Shown: positions 35,855 through 44,741, numbered from the stretch's first letter. The stretch is DNA of 64,000 bases from Pseudomonadota bacterium (GCA_018241225.1 JAFEEG010000041.1:62001-126000), one strand, 5' to 3'. Notes: generated by a model not told the origin, from the letters alone. Translations and numbers: made by a program.

Positions 35855-37603
35855 CTAAGGCCCTGCCTGCCAGGGCATCCCGCGCATGCGCTCTCGTTTT
35901 TCCTCTTCGTCGAAGTGGGCCAGCGAGGGCTTGATGAGGTCGCTGCGGGCCACGATGCCCACCAGCTCCTTGGATTCGAGGTCGCGCACCACCGGAAGGC
36001 GCTCCACGTGCAGCCGCGCCATTCGCGTGGCCAGGCTGCGGCAGCTTTCTCCCAGGAAGGCAGCGTGCGGCGGCTCGCAGGCGTTCCCGACCGGTGCCAT
36101 CGGATCCATGGCCTTGTGCGCCACAAGGAACGCGCGGTCGGCCATGCCCACCAGCGTGCCATAGCGAACCACCGGGAACGCGCGATGCAACTGGCCCGGG
36201 CCGAAATGCTCGGCCAGGGCCTGGCCCACGGGCGTCGATGCATCGATGGTGCGCACCTCGGTCGTCATCACTTCCTCGACGAAATGGCGCTCCAGTGGAT
36301 CGATGCCGTACTCGCGGTAGATGTGGTAGCCCCGGCGGGCGATCTTCTCGGTCAGGATCGAGCGCCGCATCGTCAGCACCGTGAAGCCGTAGGCCACCGC
36401 CGAGGTGGTGAGGAGCGGCAGCAGCGCGTTGCTGTCGTGGGTCAGGCCAAAGGCGAAGACGGTTGCCGTCAGGGGTGCGCGCATCACGCCCCCGAGGGTC
36501 GCGGCCATGCACACCAGGGGCCAGAGCAGCGGGTCGCCCACCGGAATGAGGTGGCCCAGCGCCACGCCCAGCCCCGCACCCATCATGAGCAGCGGTGCCA
36601 GCACGCCGCCGGACGTGCCCGACCCGAGCGAGATCACCCATATGACCGCCTTCACCCCCAGCACGGCGAGCACGACGCCCAGCGCCAGCCGGTTGTTCAG
36701 CAGGTCGCCGATCACGTCGTAGCCGACCCCCAACGCGCGCGGCTGCAGGTACCCGCCCAACCCCACCGCCAGGCCGCCGATGGCCGGCCACCACATCCAG
36801 TGCAGGGGCAGTTTGCCGAACAGGTCCTCCACCTTGTAGAGAGACGTCGACAGCAGGAAACCCAGCACGCCGCAGGCCAGGCCCGCCAGCACGCAGAACA
36901 GCATGACCATGGGCTGCGGCGACGGTGTCTGCAAGGGGAAGAGCGGCCCCGGGTCCATCAGCAGCGGCCGGGCGAAGCCGGCCACCGCGCAGGCCACCGC
37001 GACCGGCAGCAGGCTGCGCGGGCGCAGCTCGAACAGCAGCAGCTCGACCGCGAGCAGCACCGCGGCCACCGGGGTGCCGAAGACGGCCGTCATGCCGGCG
37101 GTGGCGCCGGCCACCAGCAGGGCCTTGCGCTCGGCGGCCGTCAGGTGGAAGTGCTGCGCCAGCAGCGAGCCGATGGCGCCGCCGGTCATGATGATCGGCC
37201 CTTCGGCGCCGAAGGGGCCGCCGCTTCCGATGACGATGCCCGAGGACAGCGGCTTGAGCACCGCCACCTTGGGCGACATCTTGCTCTTGCCGAACAGAAT
37301 GGCCTCGATGGCCTCCGGAATGCCATGGCCGCGGATCTTGTCGGAGCCATAGCGCGCCATGAGCCCAACGATCAGGCCGCCGAGCACGGGCACCGCGATC
37401 ACCCAGGCGCCGAGCGTGTGGGTGGCGGGCGACCGGTCGGCAATGGACAGCGTCTGGAAGAAGAACAGGTTGGTGAAGAAGCGGATCAGGTCCAGCAGCA
37501 CGTAGGCCGCCACCGTGCTCAGCCCGCCGATCACGGCGGCCATGAGCGTGATGCGCAGCAGGCGCGTATTGCGGGCGAAGTCGCCCCGGTTCGGATGGCT
37601 CAT
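35855..37603 (-). CDS. CLC-family chloride/proton antiporter with CBS pair
   Basis: A 582-residue CLC protein. Selectivity-filter segments are present: GHGIPEAIEAIL and GSGGPFGAEGPIIMTGGAIG with the gating Glu in GAEGP, and GTSGGVLAPLLMMG. The Glu in LLLFELRPR matches the internal proton-pathway Glu of CLC-ec1 (EEMRPQ), so H+/Cl- exchange is more likely than a channel. A cytoplasmic CBS pair follows (about residues 445-570). It overlaps the marR stop by 4 bp and so belongs to the HPP-MarR-CLC operon. Confidence 0.9.
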   Translation of the reverse strand: MSHPNRGDFARNTRLLRITLMAAVIGGLSTVAAYVLLDLIRFFTNLFFFQTLSIADRSPATHTLGAWVIAVPVLGGLIVGLMARYGSDKIRGHGIPEAIEAILFGKSKMSPKVAVLKPLSSGIVIGSGGPFGAEGPIIMTGGAIGSLLAQHFHLTAAERKALLVAGATAGMTAVFGTPVAAVLLAVELLLFELRPRSLLPVAVACAVAGFARPLLMDPGPLFPLQTPSPQPMVMLFCVLAGLACGVLGFLLSTSLYKVEDLFGKLPLHWMWWPAIGGLAVGLGGYLQPRALGVGYDVIGDLLNNRLALGVVLAVLGVKAVIWVISLGSGTSGGVLAPLLMMGAGLGVALGHLIPVGDPLLWPLVCMAATLGGVMRAPLTATVFAFGLTHDSNALLPLLTTSAVAYGFTVLTMRRSILTEKIARRGYHIYREYGIDPLERHFVEEVMTTEVRTIDASTPVGQALAEHFGPGQLHRAFPVVRYGTLVGMADRAFLVAHKAMDPMAPVGNACEPPHAAFLGESCRSLATRMARLHVERLPVVRDLESKELVGIVARSDLIKPSLAHFDEEEKRERMRGMPWQAGP

Positions 37604-38034
37604 GCGCTCACCGCCAGGTCGATCTGCGGAACCTGGAATGCGCCGCCCAGGGACTTCAGCTCGGCGCGGTGCAGCGACGCCAGGCGGTGCAGGAGCTGCT
37701 CACCCTTGACCAGCAGGTGCACTTCGACCTGGCGCCGGTCGGTGGTGCTGGCCCTGCGCTCGACCAGCTCCAGCGCCTCGCACCGCGAGACCAGCGCGAC
37801 GGCGCCGTGGGCCTGCGTCTGCAGGCGCTCGGCCAGCTCGCCGACGGAAGCCCAGGCCCGGCCCGGGAAGCCCTTTACATGGAGCAGCAGAAGGTACTGC
37901 TGCGGCGTGATGCCTTCTCCTTGCGCGGCGCGCTCCGAGAAGCGCTCGAAGCGGCGCATCTGGTAGCGGAATTCGGACAGCGTTTCAAAGTGGGACTTGG
38001 TCAGAGCGCGTGGTGGGGCTGGCATCTTGGGCAT
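37600..38034 (-). CDS. MarR-family transcriptional regulator
   Basis: A 144-residue winged-helix repressor: ITPQQYLLLLHVKGFPGRAWASVGELAERLQTQAHGAVALVSRCEALELVERRASTTDRRQVEVHLLVKGEQLL (helix-turn-helix plus wing with DRRQVEVHLT-type motif). Its start lies within the 3' end of the HPP gene (50-bp overlap) and 18 bp downstream of a perfect palindrome (38052-38074) that is probably its operator. Together with a similar palindrome upstream of the HPP gene this suggests autoregulation of the whole operon. Confidence 0.9.
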   Translation of the reverse strand: MPKMPAPPRALTKSHFETLSEFRYQMRRFERFSERAAQGEGITPQQYLLLLHVKGFPGRAWASVGELAERLQTQAHGAVALVSRCEALELVERRASTTDRRQVEVHLLVKGEQLLHRLASLHRAELKSLGGAFQVPQIDLAVSA

Positions 38035-39304
38035 CGGATTGCGAACCCGCGTTTATATCATGACGTGATATAAATTCCGAGGGCGCGGGGGTATCCGGCC
38101 CGCCCGGTGCGGGCTGGGCGTCGTGGTCGCCGTCGATGCGCGCCAGCGCAGTCTCGTACAGCGCGCCGATCAGGTCGGTCTGCGTCACCATGCCCACCAG
38201 CCGGCCGCGCGAATCGACGACCGGCACGTGGTGAAAGCCCATGTCAGCCATGAACGGCACGAGTTGGGCAATCGGTGTCGAGTCGCGGGCGGTGCGGACG
38301 TTGGCCGTCATGATCTGGCCCACCACTTCATGCTTGTCCGAATGGGTGTGGTCGGTGCGCTTGAGGAAGGCGAGCAGGCGCGCGCGCATGCCTGCGAAGT
38401 CGCTGCGCACGTTGGCATGGATGATGAAGTCCGAGCGCGTCACGATTCCGATCACATGGCGAGCGCGATTGAGCACCGGCAATGCCTCCACCGAATGCTC
38501 GCGCAGGAGATTCCATGCGTGCGCCAGCTCGGTGGCGAATTCCACCGACACGATGTCCTTGGACATGATGTCGCCGCAGGTGGTGTCGCCGAAGCGCCGC
38601 CGGAAGGCGTGCATCTCGGTGCGGCGGAAGAGGTTCTCCAGGTCGTCTGCGCTGACGTCGAGCATCTCGTCGTAGTCCTGCATCACCGCCCGGATGTCCT
38701 GCGCCGTGAAGCCTGCCCGGGCCGTCGGAACCAGGTCCTTGGTGCGGTGCGGGCGCGGGGGCACGGGCTGTTGCATATGGGGGTAGCGGCGGCCCGTGGC
38801 CTTGTTGAATGCCACCGCCAGGGCCAGCAGGATGATCGAGTTCAGCCCGACGGGGACCAGTACGAAGCCATAGCCGGCGGCGTGCACGGCCGGCCCGCCG
38901 AGCACCGCGGTCAGGGCGACGGCCCCGCTGGGCGGATGAACGCAGCGCAGTGCGAACATGGCGGCGATCGCGAAGAAGATCGCGGCGGCAGCGGCCGGCA
39001 CCGGCGCGTCGATCAGCTTGGCACAGGTGACGCCGATGAGCGCGGACACCAGGTTGCCGCCGATGATCGACCAGGGTTGTGCCAGCGGACTGTTGGGGAC
39101 GCCGAACAGCAGCACCGCGGACGCGCCCATCGGAGCGATGAGGGCGGCGGCGGCCACCGGGGAGTGAAGGAACCAGGCGCTCGCCGCGCCGGTCAGCAGG
39201 ATGCCAAGGAAGGCCCCCAGGCTCGATCGCAGCCGCTCGGCGTGGCTGACGGTGGCGCTTGCGGGCAGCAGTGCCGCAAGCCAGCTCGGAACCGGAAAAT
39301 TCAT
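37985..39304 (-). CDS. HPP-family membrane protein with C-terminal CBS domains
   Basis: A 439-residue protein: N-terminal HPP domain (four or so TM helices; ALIAPMGASAVLLFGVPNSPLAQPWSIIGGN, ALRCVHPPSGAVALTAVLGG carrying the His-Pro-Pro motif), then a cytoplasmic CBS pair (MSKDIVSVEFATELAHAWNLL; IMTANVRTARDSTPIAQLV). HPP proteins are implicated in anion, including nitrite, transport in plastids and cyanobacteria; the substrate here is not known. It sits with MarR and CLC, hinting at anion or acid homeostasis. First gene of the operon. Confidence 0.85.
   Translation of the reverse strand: MNFPVPSWLAALLPASATVSHAERLRSSLGAFLGILLTGAASAWFLHSPVAAAALIAPMGASAVLLFGVPNSPLAQPWSIIGGNLVSALIGVTCAKLIDAPVPAAAAAIFFAIAAMFALRCVHPPSGAVALTAVLGGPAVHAAGYGFVLVPVGLNSIILLALAVAFNKATGRRYPHMQQPVPPRPHRTKDLVPTARAGFTAQDIRAVMQDYDEMLDVSADDLENLFRRTEMHAFRRRFGDTTCGDIMSKDIVSVEFATELAHAWNLLREHSVEALPVLNRARHVIGIVTRSDFIIHANVRSDFAGMRARLLAFLKRTDHTHSDKHEVVGQIMTANVRTARDSTPIAQLVPFMADMGFHHVPVVDSRGRLVGMVTQTDLIGALYETALARIDGDHDAQPAPGGPDTPAPSEFISRHDINAGSQSDAQDASPTTRSDQVPL
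38052..38074. promoter_or_regulatory. Palindromic MarR operator ahead of marR
   Basis: TTTATATCA-TGACG-TGATATAAA: perfect 9-bp arms, 5-bp spacer, inside the HPP coding end and 18 bp upstream of the marR ATG. The core ATCA-N5-TGAT recurs at 39345-39359. Confidence 0.7.
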
Positions 39305-39344
39305 GGAAAACGGATCGGGGGACAGGTCGAAAAGTCCGGGATTA

Positions 39345-39359
39345 CATCACGACGTGATG
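39345..39359. promoter_or_regulatory. Palindromic MarR operator ahead of the HPP gene
   Basis: CATCA-CGACG-TGATG, with the same ATCA-N5-TGAT core and GACG spacer as the site before marR; 40 bp upstream of the HPP start codon. Confidence 0.65.
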
Positions 39360-39672
39360 GATGGAGAACTTGATGGCGGTCAAGCGGTAATAAGCATCAA
39401 AGTTTTTGTTCGTTGGTGTTTACCCTGAGTTTGGCGAGAATGGGGGCCATGACCTCCGAATCCAGCCCACCGCTGCGAATGTGCCCGGCGCTTTGTCGCC
39501 GCCGCGTCTAGAGCCGAGCGCCACTGCGGCGCCTTTGCTTTCGTTTTCCCCCTCCGGATCGACAGACGCTCCCGCCTGAGCCCGGTGCTGGCAGCGCCCT
39601 GCGAGGCGTACCGCCCACAAGAAGAAAGTTTTCCATGGTCTCTCCAATCTCAGCCCGCCTCCGGAGGCTCGC
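39360..39672 (+). promoter_or_regulatory. Leader region of metNIQ (gap without a large gene)
   Basis: This gap contains an AT-rich promoter-like stretch near 39385-39420 (ATAAGCATCAAAGTTTTTGTTC, weakly like the cys promoter blocks), a 20-codon leader peptide, a GC hairpin GCGCC-ACTGC-GGCGC near 39519-39533 followed by a pyrimidine-rich run, a CCCCCTCCGG stretch, and finally CCTCCGGAGG (39658-39667), whose GGAGG is the metN ribosome-binding site and which could pair with the upstream CCTCC. The layout suggests attenuation or translational control. Confidence 0.5.
39449..39511 (+). CDS. Putative Cys-containing leader peptide of metNIQ
   Basis: A 20-codon frame, MTSESSPPLRMCPALCRRRV, with GGGGG just upstream of its ATG. 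It has two Cys and an internal Met within ten residues, then three Arg and stop. The stop is a few bases before a GC hairpin and T-rich stretch. Leader peptides rich in the end-product amino acid control sulfur genes elsewhere (for example in Actinobacteria); here control by cysteine or methionine supply is inference. Too short to be recognised by homology. Confidence 0.45.
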   Translation: MTSESSPPLRMCPALCRRRV

Positions 39673-40704
39673 ATGATCGAGCTGCGCGGTATTCACCAAG
39701 CCTACGGCGAACATGTCGCGCTGCGCGGCATCGACCTGAAAGTCGAGCCGGGCGAGGTGTTCGGCATCATCGGCCGCAGCGGCGCCGGCAAGAGCTCGCT
39801 GGTGCGCACCATCAACCTGCTGAACCGGCCCACGGCGGGCCAGGTCATCGTCGGTGGCCGCGAACTCGGCTCGCTGCCCGAGGCGCAATTGCGCGAGGCC
39901 CGGCGCGAAATCGGCCTGGTGTTCCAGCACTTCAACCTGCTGTCCTCGCGCACCGTGGCGCAGAACGTGGCGCTGCCGCTGGAGCTGGCCGGCGTGAGCG
40001 CGCAGGAAATCAAGAAGCGGGTCGATGAACTGCTCGACCTGGTGGGCCTTTCCGCCATGCGCGATCGTTATCCGGCGCAGATCAGCGGCGGCCAGAAGCA
40101 GCGGGTGGGCATTGCCCGCGCGCTGGCCAACCGGCCCAAGGTGCTGCTGTCGGACGAAGCCACTTCGGCGCTGGACCCGGAAACCACGCGCTCCATCCTC
40201 GGGCTGCTCAAGCAGATCAACCGCGAGTTCGGCCTGACCATCGTGCTCATCACGCACCAGATGCAGGTCATCAAGCAGGTGGCCGACCGCGTGGCGGTGA
40301 TCGATGCCGGCTTGATCGTCGAGCAGGGCCCGGTGATCGATGTGTTCACCCGCCCGCAGCACGCCACCACGCGCAGCCTCATCGAGGAGATCGTGCCGCA
40401 GGCCCTGCCTGAAAGCGTGCTGGCGCGCATCCGCTCGCTGATGAGCAACGAGCCCGCCGGGGAGCACAGCCAGTTGCTGCGGCTGGCCTTTGCAGGCACC
40501 GGCGCCGACCGGCCGATTCTTTCGGACGTGATCCGCGACCACGGCATCGACCTGTCCATCGTGCATGGCCAGGTGGACGAGGTGCAGGGCCAGCCTTTCG
40601 CCTCGCTGGCGGTGTTTGCGCGCGGCGCGGCCGACAAGCTGGGCGCTGCCGTTGCGCAGCTGCGCGGCGCCGGCGTGCTGGTGGAGGAGGTGGCCCATGC
40701 TTGA
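39673..40704 (+). CDS. metN: Methionine ABC transporter ATP-binding protein
   Basis: ATPase of the D/L-methionine importer. It is 343 residues: Walker A GRSGAGKSS, Q-loop VFQHFNLL, signature SGGQKQR, Walker B VLLSDEATSALD, and a C-terminal NIL regulatory domain (about residues 265-340; GQPFASLAVFARG) that binds methionine and inhibits transport in E. coli. GGAGG precedes the ATG. It overlaps metI by 8 bp. Confidence 0.95.
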   Translation: MIELRGIHQAYGEHVALRGIDLKVEPGEVFGIIGRSGAGKSSLVRTINLLNRPTAGQVIVGGRELGSLPEAQLREARREIGLVFQHFNLLSSRTVAQNVALPLELAGVSAQEIKKRVDELLDLVGLSAMRDRYPAQISGGQKQRVGIARALANRPKVLLSDEATSALDPETTRSILGLLKQINREFGLTIVLITHQMQVIKQVADRVAVIDAGLIVEQGPVIDVFTRPQHATTRSLIEEIVPQALPESVLARIRSLMSNEPAGEHSQLLRLAFAGTGADRPILSDVIRDHGIDLSIVHGQVDEVQGQPFASLAVFARGAADKLGAAVAQLRGAGVLVEEVAHA

Positions 40705-41365
40705 TAACTTCACCCCCGCCATGCTCGAGCTGTTCGGCCGCTCGCTGTGGGAAACGCTGGTCATGGTCGGCATCTCCGGCGTGGTCGGCTCGCTGATCGG
40801 CATTCCCATGGGCGTGCTGCTGCGCCTGTCGGACCAGGGCGGCGTGCTGCAGAACGCCGCCATCAACCGCGTGCTGGGCGGCATCGTGAATGCGGTGCGC
40901 TCCACGCCTTTCATCATCCTGCTGGTGGCGATCATTCCGTTCACGCGCTTCATCACGGGCTCGTCCATCGGCACCGCCGCGGCCGTGGTGCCGCTGACCC
41001 TCGCGGCGGCACCGTTCATTGCGCGACTGGTGGAAACCTCGCTGCGCGAAGTCGACCAGGGCCTGATCGAGGCCGCGCAGGCCATGGGCGCCACCACCTG
41101 GCAGATCGTCTTCAAGGTGCTGCTGCCCGAGGCGCTGCCCGGCATCGTGGCCGGCTTCACCATCACGCTGGTGAGCCTGACGGGCTACTCGGCCATGGCG
41201 GGTGCCATTGGCGGCGGTGGCCTGGGCGACCTGGGCATCCGCTACGGCTACCAACGATTCCTGCCCGAAATCATGCTGGCCGTGGTGCTGGTGCTGATCG
41301 TGTTCGTGCAGGCCCTGCAAAGCCTGGGCGACTGGGCCGTGCGACGCCTCAGCCACAAGCAATGA
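40697..41365 (+). CDS. metI: Methionine ABC transporter permease
   Basis: Membrane subunit of 222 residues with five or six TM helices and the permease coupling loop EAAQAMGATTWQIVFKVLLPEALPGI. The ATG at 40697 (MLDNFTPAMLELFGRS) lies inside the metN end; the frame open upstream is a shadow of metN. Confidence 0.95.
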   Translation: MLDNFTPAMLELFGRSLWETLVMVGISGVVGSLIGIPMGVLLRLSDQGGVLQNAAINRVLGGIVNAVRSTPFIILLVAIIPFTRFITGSSIGTAAAVVPLTLAAAPFIARLVETSLREVDQGLIEAAQAMGATTWQIVFKVLLPEALPGIVAGFTITLVSLTGYSAMAGAIGGGGLGDLGIRYGYQRFLPEIMLAVVLVLIVFVQALQSLGDWAVRRLSHKQ

Positions 41366-41412
41366 GACCGTCCTATTTCTCGATTCTGTTCACAACCAAG
41401 GAAGAACAATCC

Positions 41413-42216
41413 ATGAACCGCAGCAAACGCGCTCTCCTGCAATCCACCCTGGCGCTGGCCCTGGCCACGACCTTCAGCGTCGGCGCCATGGCGCAGGACA
41501 AGCCGATCAAGGTGGGTGTCACCGGCGGCCCGCACGCGCAGATCTTCGAGCAGGTCAAGAAAGTTGCCGAGCGCGACGGCCTGAAGATCCAGGTGGTGGA
41601 GTTCAGCGACTACGTGCAGCCCAACGCCGCGCTCGCGGCCGGCGACCTGGATGCCAACAGCTACCAGCACAAGCCCTACCTCGACGCGCAGGTGAAGGAC
41701 CGCGGCTACAAGTTCACCTCGGTGGGCTACACGGTCAACTTCCCGATGGGCATCTATTCGAAGAAGGTCAAGAAGCTTGAGGACCTGAAGGACGGCGCGC
41801 GCTTTGGCATTCCCAACGACCCGACCAACGGCGGCCGTGGCCTGCTGCTGCTGCAGGACAAGGGCCTGATCAAGCTCAAGGCTGGCGTGGGCCTGAAGGC
41901 CACGCCGCTGGACGTGGTGGAGAACCCCAAGAAGCTGAAGTTCGTCGAACTGGATGCGGCGCAGCTGCCGCGCTCGCTCGATGACCTGGACGCTTCGGCC
42001 ATCAACACCAACTTTGCCCTGTCGGCGGGCCTCAACCCGCAGAAGGACGCGATTGCGCAGGAGAGCGCCAAGAGCCCCTACGTGAACATCCTGGTGATTC
42101 GCGAAGCCGACAAGGACAAGCCCTGGGTGGCCAAGCTGGTGAAGGCCTACCAGTCGGAAGAGGTGAAGCAGTTCATCCAGACCGAATTCAAGGGCTCGGT
42201 GCTGGCAGGCTTCTGA
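41413..42216 (+). CDS. metQ: Methionine-binding protein MetQ (NLPA family)
   Basis: Periplasmic binding protein of 267 residues. Signal peptide ends AMAQD without a lipobox Cys, so it is probably soluble rather than a lipoprotein as in E. coli. Family segments: KVGVTGGPHAQIFEQVKKVAERDGLKIQVVEFSDYVQPNAALAAGDLDANSYQHKPYLD and GARFGIPNDPTNGGRGLLLLQ. GGAAG precedes the start, 47 bp after metI. Confidence 0.94.
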   Translation: MNRSKRALLQSTLALALATTFSVGAMAQDKPIKVGVTGGPHAQIFEQVKKVAERDGLKIQVVEFSDYVQPNAALAAGDLDANSYQHKPYLDAQVKDRGYKFTSVGYTVNFPMGIYSKKVKKLEDLKDGARFGIPNDPTNGGRGLLLLQDKGLIKLKAGVGLKATPLDVVENPKKLKFVELDAAQLPRSLDDLDASAINTNFALSAGLNPQKDAIAQESAKSPYVNILVIREADKDKPWVAKLVKAYQSEEVKQFIQTEFKGSVLAGF

Positions 42217-42229
42217 TCCCCCGGGAAAA

Positions 42230-42262
42230 AAAGGGCGGCTTCGAGAGGGGCCGCCCCTTTTT
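42230..42262. terminator. Terminator between metQ and the convergent CMD gene
   Basis: GGGCGGC and GCCGCCC with a 10-nt loop, A-run before and CTTTTTC after; works for both strands. Confidence 0.78.
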
Positions 42263-42276
42263 CTATCTTCTTCAGC

Positions 42277-43428
42277 TCAAGCCGGGAATACCGGCTCGCC
42301 CAGGTTCAGCATCAGCCGGTTGGCCCAGGCGAAGATGGCGACGGCGTGGACCAGGTCCAGCATCTCCAGTGCCGACAGGCCCGCCGCGCGCAGCGGCTCG
42401 ATCTGCGCCGGGCCGAAGCCGGCCGGCGAACGGGTCAGCTCGATGGAGGCCTGCACGATCGCCCGCTCGCGTGCCGTGGTGCCCGCGCCTTGCGGCTCTT
42501 CGAACACCTGCGCGATCACGTCGTTGCGCTTGGCCAGCTGCTCGAAGCGCTGCGCATGCACCGAGCCGCAGTACACGCAGCCGTTGATGCGCGAGACCAC
42601 CGTGCTGGCCAGTTCGCGCTCCGCTCGGGACATGCCGCCCGGCGCGTACATGATGGCGTTGAACACCGTGGAGCGCTCTTCCAGGATGCGCGGCTGGTGC
42701 GCCAGCAGCAGGTAGTAGTCGCTGCTCTTGGCCTTGGGGTGGCTGGCTTCCAGGATCGCGAGCTGGGCGGGGCTGGCTTCTTCCAGCTTGAGCACCGGCA
42801 ACCAGGCCTTCCACTCCAGGCTTTCGCTGGTGAAGCCCTTGATGCGCAGCGGCTCGCCCACGCGCGGCAGGTTGGCCGGGTGCACGAAGGGGGCTGCGGG
42901 CTCGGTGTCCGTGGCCTTCGTGTCGGCAGCATCGCCCAGCGCTGCGATGGCTTGCAGGCCGGCCACCACGCGTGCCTGGAACGCGACGAAGGCAATCAGC
43001 TGTGCCAGGGCGATGGCGGAGGGCGTATCGAGCCCGGCGGCGGGAAGGCGCAGGATCGCCTCGCGGTCACCTTCCACCGGGCGCTCGGCCAGCGTGGTGG
43101 TGAAGCGCAGGATCTCGGCCAGGCGCACATCGCCGGCGGGTTCCTTGCCGTCGAGCGCGGCTTGCTGTGCGGCACCCAGCGTGCCCAGCGCCGCCAGGCG
43201 GTCGCGGTAGTGCGCAAGCAGCCCTTCGGTGCCTGCGAGCTTGGCGATGCGGCAGGCGACCAACAGGCGCTCGGCCAGCGTCAGGCCCGGCAGCTCGGGG
43301 TCGAACAGCGCGTTGTAGCTGCCCTGGGTTGCGTCCACCACCTTGTTGCGCTGGTGGCGCACGGCATGCAGGGGCGTGCCTTCGGCCAGCGGCACCAGGC
43401 TGTCGATCAGGTCGGGGGAAGTCGTCAT
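42277..43428 (-). CDS. CMD/AhpD-like fusion protein (peroxidase-related)
   Basis: A 383-residue protein made of two carboxymuconolactone decarboxylase-like domains. The C-terminal one carries the AhpD redox signature NGCVYCGSVHAQRF (CxxC-x3-His, about residue 285); the N-terminal one (VVDATQGSYNALFDP..., residues about 15-160) lacks Cys. In related bacteria these occur as separate neighbouring genes beside peptide-type ABC transporters (Avi_7169 and Avi_7170 families, from memory). It closes the nine-gene operon and overlaps the preceding gene by 4 bp. Substrate unknown. Confidence 0.82.
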   Translation of the reverse strand: MTTSPDLIDSLVPLAEGTPLHAVRHQRNKVVDATQGSYNALFDPELPGLTLAERLLVACRIAKLAGTEGLLAHYRDRLAALGTLGAAQQAALDGKEPAGDVRLAEILRFTTTLAERPVEGDREAILRLPAAGLDTPSAIALAQLIAFVAFQARVVAGLQAIAALGDAADTKATDTEPAAPFVHPANLPRVGEPLRIKGFTSESLEWKAWLPVLKLEEASPAQLAILEASHPKAKSSDYYLLLAHQPRILEERSTVFNAIMYAPGGMSRAERELASTVVSRINGCVYCGSVHAQRFEQLAKRNDVIAQVFEEPQGAGTTARERAIVQASIELTRSPAGFGPAQIEPLRAAGLSALEMLDLVHAVAIFAWANRLMLNLGEPVFPA

Positions 43429-44741
43429 TTCAGCTTGCTCGTGGCTTGTTTGAGGAAGTCGCGCACGCCGGCCCAGGAGGCCTCGTCGGCATGTGCGTTG
43501 GCGGCGGGGGCGCCGCCGGTTGTGCTCAGGCGCCCGGACACCGGGTGCCGGTAGGTGAGCTGCGTGGTCGGCACGTAGGGGAACACGATGGCGTGCCCCG
43601 CGCCTTCGAAGTCCAGGTGCTGCACCGGATGTGGATGGCCGTGTGCGGCAAGCCGCTCGCTCACCATGCGGCTGTACAGGCTGGAAGGCCAGGAGCCGTC
43701 ATCCGTGGCCGATAGCAGCATCACCGGGCCGTTGATGCGTTCGACCTGGATGCGCGCGCGCTCCACCGCCTGCTCATCGCCCAGCGCGGTCAGCATCGCT
43801 GCCGTGTGCCGGCGCGGCTCGGGGCCTTCGTCCCACGGCGTCCAGCTGGCGGTGCGGTTGTTTTCCCACTGATGGGGCAGGGGTTGGCCGCGGAAGATCC
43901 AGGCCGGGCCGTTGCGGCTGTCGGGTCCGTTGGCCGGGTCGCAGGCGTTCTGCGCGCTGTGCACCAGCGCGGACGGCACGTAGCCGATGACGGCGGACAC
44001 CATCTGCGGAAAAAGCGAGCCCAGCAGCAGCACCAGTTCGCCACCGCGCGACTGGCCCGACAGCGCGATGAAGCCGCCCTTGGGTTTCAGGGTCTCGTGC
44101 ATCCATTGCAGTGCCGTCTCGAAGTACTCGAGGTGCGTGTCGGAGATGTAGTCCGAGCGCCCCGGCGACTTGAAGTAGCCCAGCGCCAGCGCCGCGTAGC
44201 CATGCGAGGCATACAGCGCAGCGCGCGGCTCGTTGATGCCGCCGCCCGAGCCGTTGAGCACCATCACCGCAGGATGCGGCCCCGGGCCCGCCGGCAGGAA
44301 CAGCGTGCCCGACAGGCCCTGCTCGCGCACCTCGCGCCGGGTAACGCCAGGCGCAGCCAGTTGCTGCACCATCGATGCCTGCCAGCGCGTGCCGTCGGCG
44401 CGTTCCAGCGTGAACTCGGTGGTGAGCGGCGCAGCCAGTTCTGCGGCGAAGACCTCGCGCGGGGCGCCGGGCACTTCGGGCGCCTGCGACCACAGCAGGC
44501 CCATGGCCGAAACGCCCTCGTAGCTTGCGCCGGGCAATGGCGCATCGCGCTGCAGGTCGATAGTGCCGTTGGCATCGGCCGTCAGGCGCACCTGCGAACG
44601 CCAGGCCACATCGGGCCCGCGCACCGTTCGTGCCGTCAGCGTGACGGTCTCGCCCGGTGTCAGCCCCTGCGCGGAAATGCGCCGGGGCACGTCGATCAGT
44701 GCTTCGACGGGCGTGACGCTCAGCATCGCGTCACTGGCCAT
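43425..44741 (-). CDS. Acyl-CoA thioesterase/BAAT-family alpha/beta hydrolase
   Basis: A 438-residue protein with an N-terminal thioester hydrolase/BAAT beta-sandwich domain (LTPGETVTLTARTVRGPDVAWRS) and a C-terminal alpha/beta hydrolase. Catalytic elements visible: nucleophile elbow ALSGQSRGGELVLLLG, acid near LLSATDDGSWPSS, and His in FEGAGHAIVFPYVP. It may hydrolyse or transfer acyl groups from thioesters or amides. ATG 44741 overlaps the end of the binding-protein gene. Part of the nine-gene operon. Confidence 0.84.
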   Translation of the reverse strand: MASDAMLSVTPVEALIDVPRRISAQGLTPGETVTLTARTVRGPDVAWRSQVRLTADANGTIDLQRDAPLPGASYEGVSAMGLLWSQAPEVPGAPREVFAAELAAPLTTEFTLERADGTRWQASMVQQLAAPGVTRREVREQGLSGTLFLPAGPGPHPAVMVLNGSGGGINEPRAALYASHGYAALALGYFKSPGRSDYISDTHLEYFETALQWMHETLKPKGGFIALSGQSRGGELVLLLGSLFPQMVSAVIGYVPSALVHSAQNACDPANGPDSRNGPAWIFRGQPLPHQWENNRTASWTPWDEGPEPRRHTAAMLTALGDEQAVERARIQVERINGPVMLLSATDDGSWPSSLYSRMVSERLAAHGHPHPVQHLDFEGAGHAIVFPYVPTTQLTYRHPVSGRLSTTGGAPAANAHADEASWAGVRDFLKQATSKLK

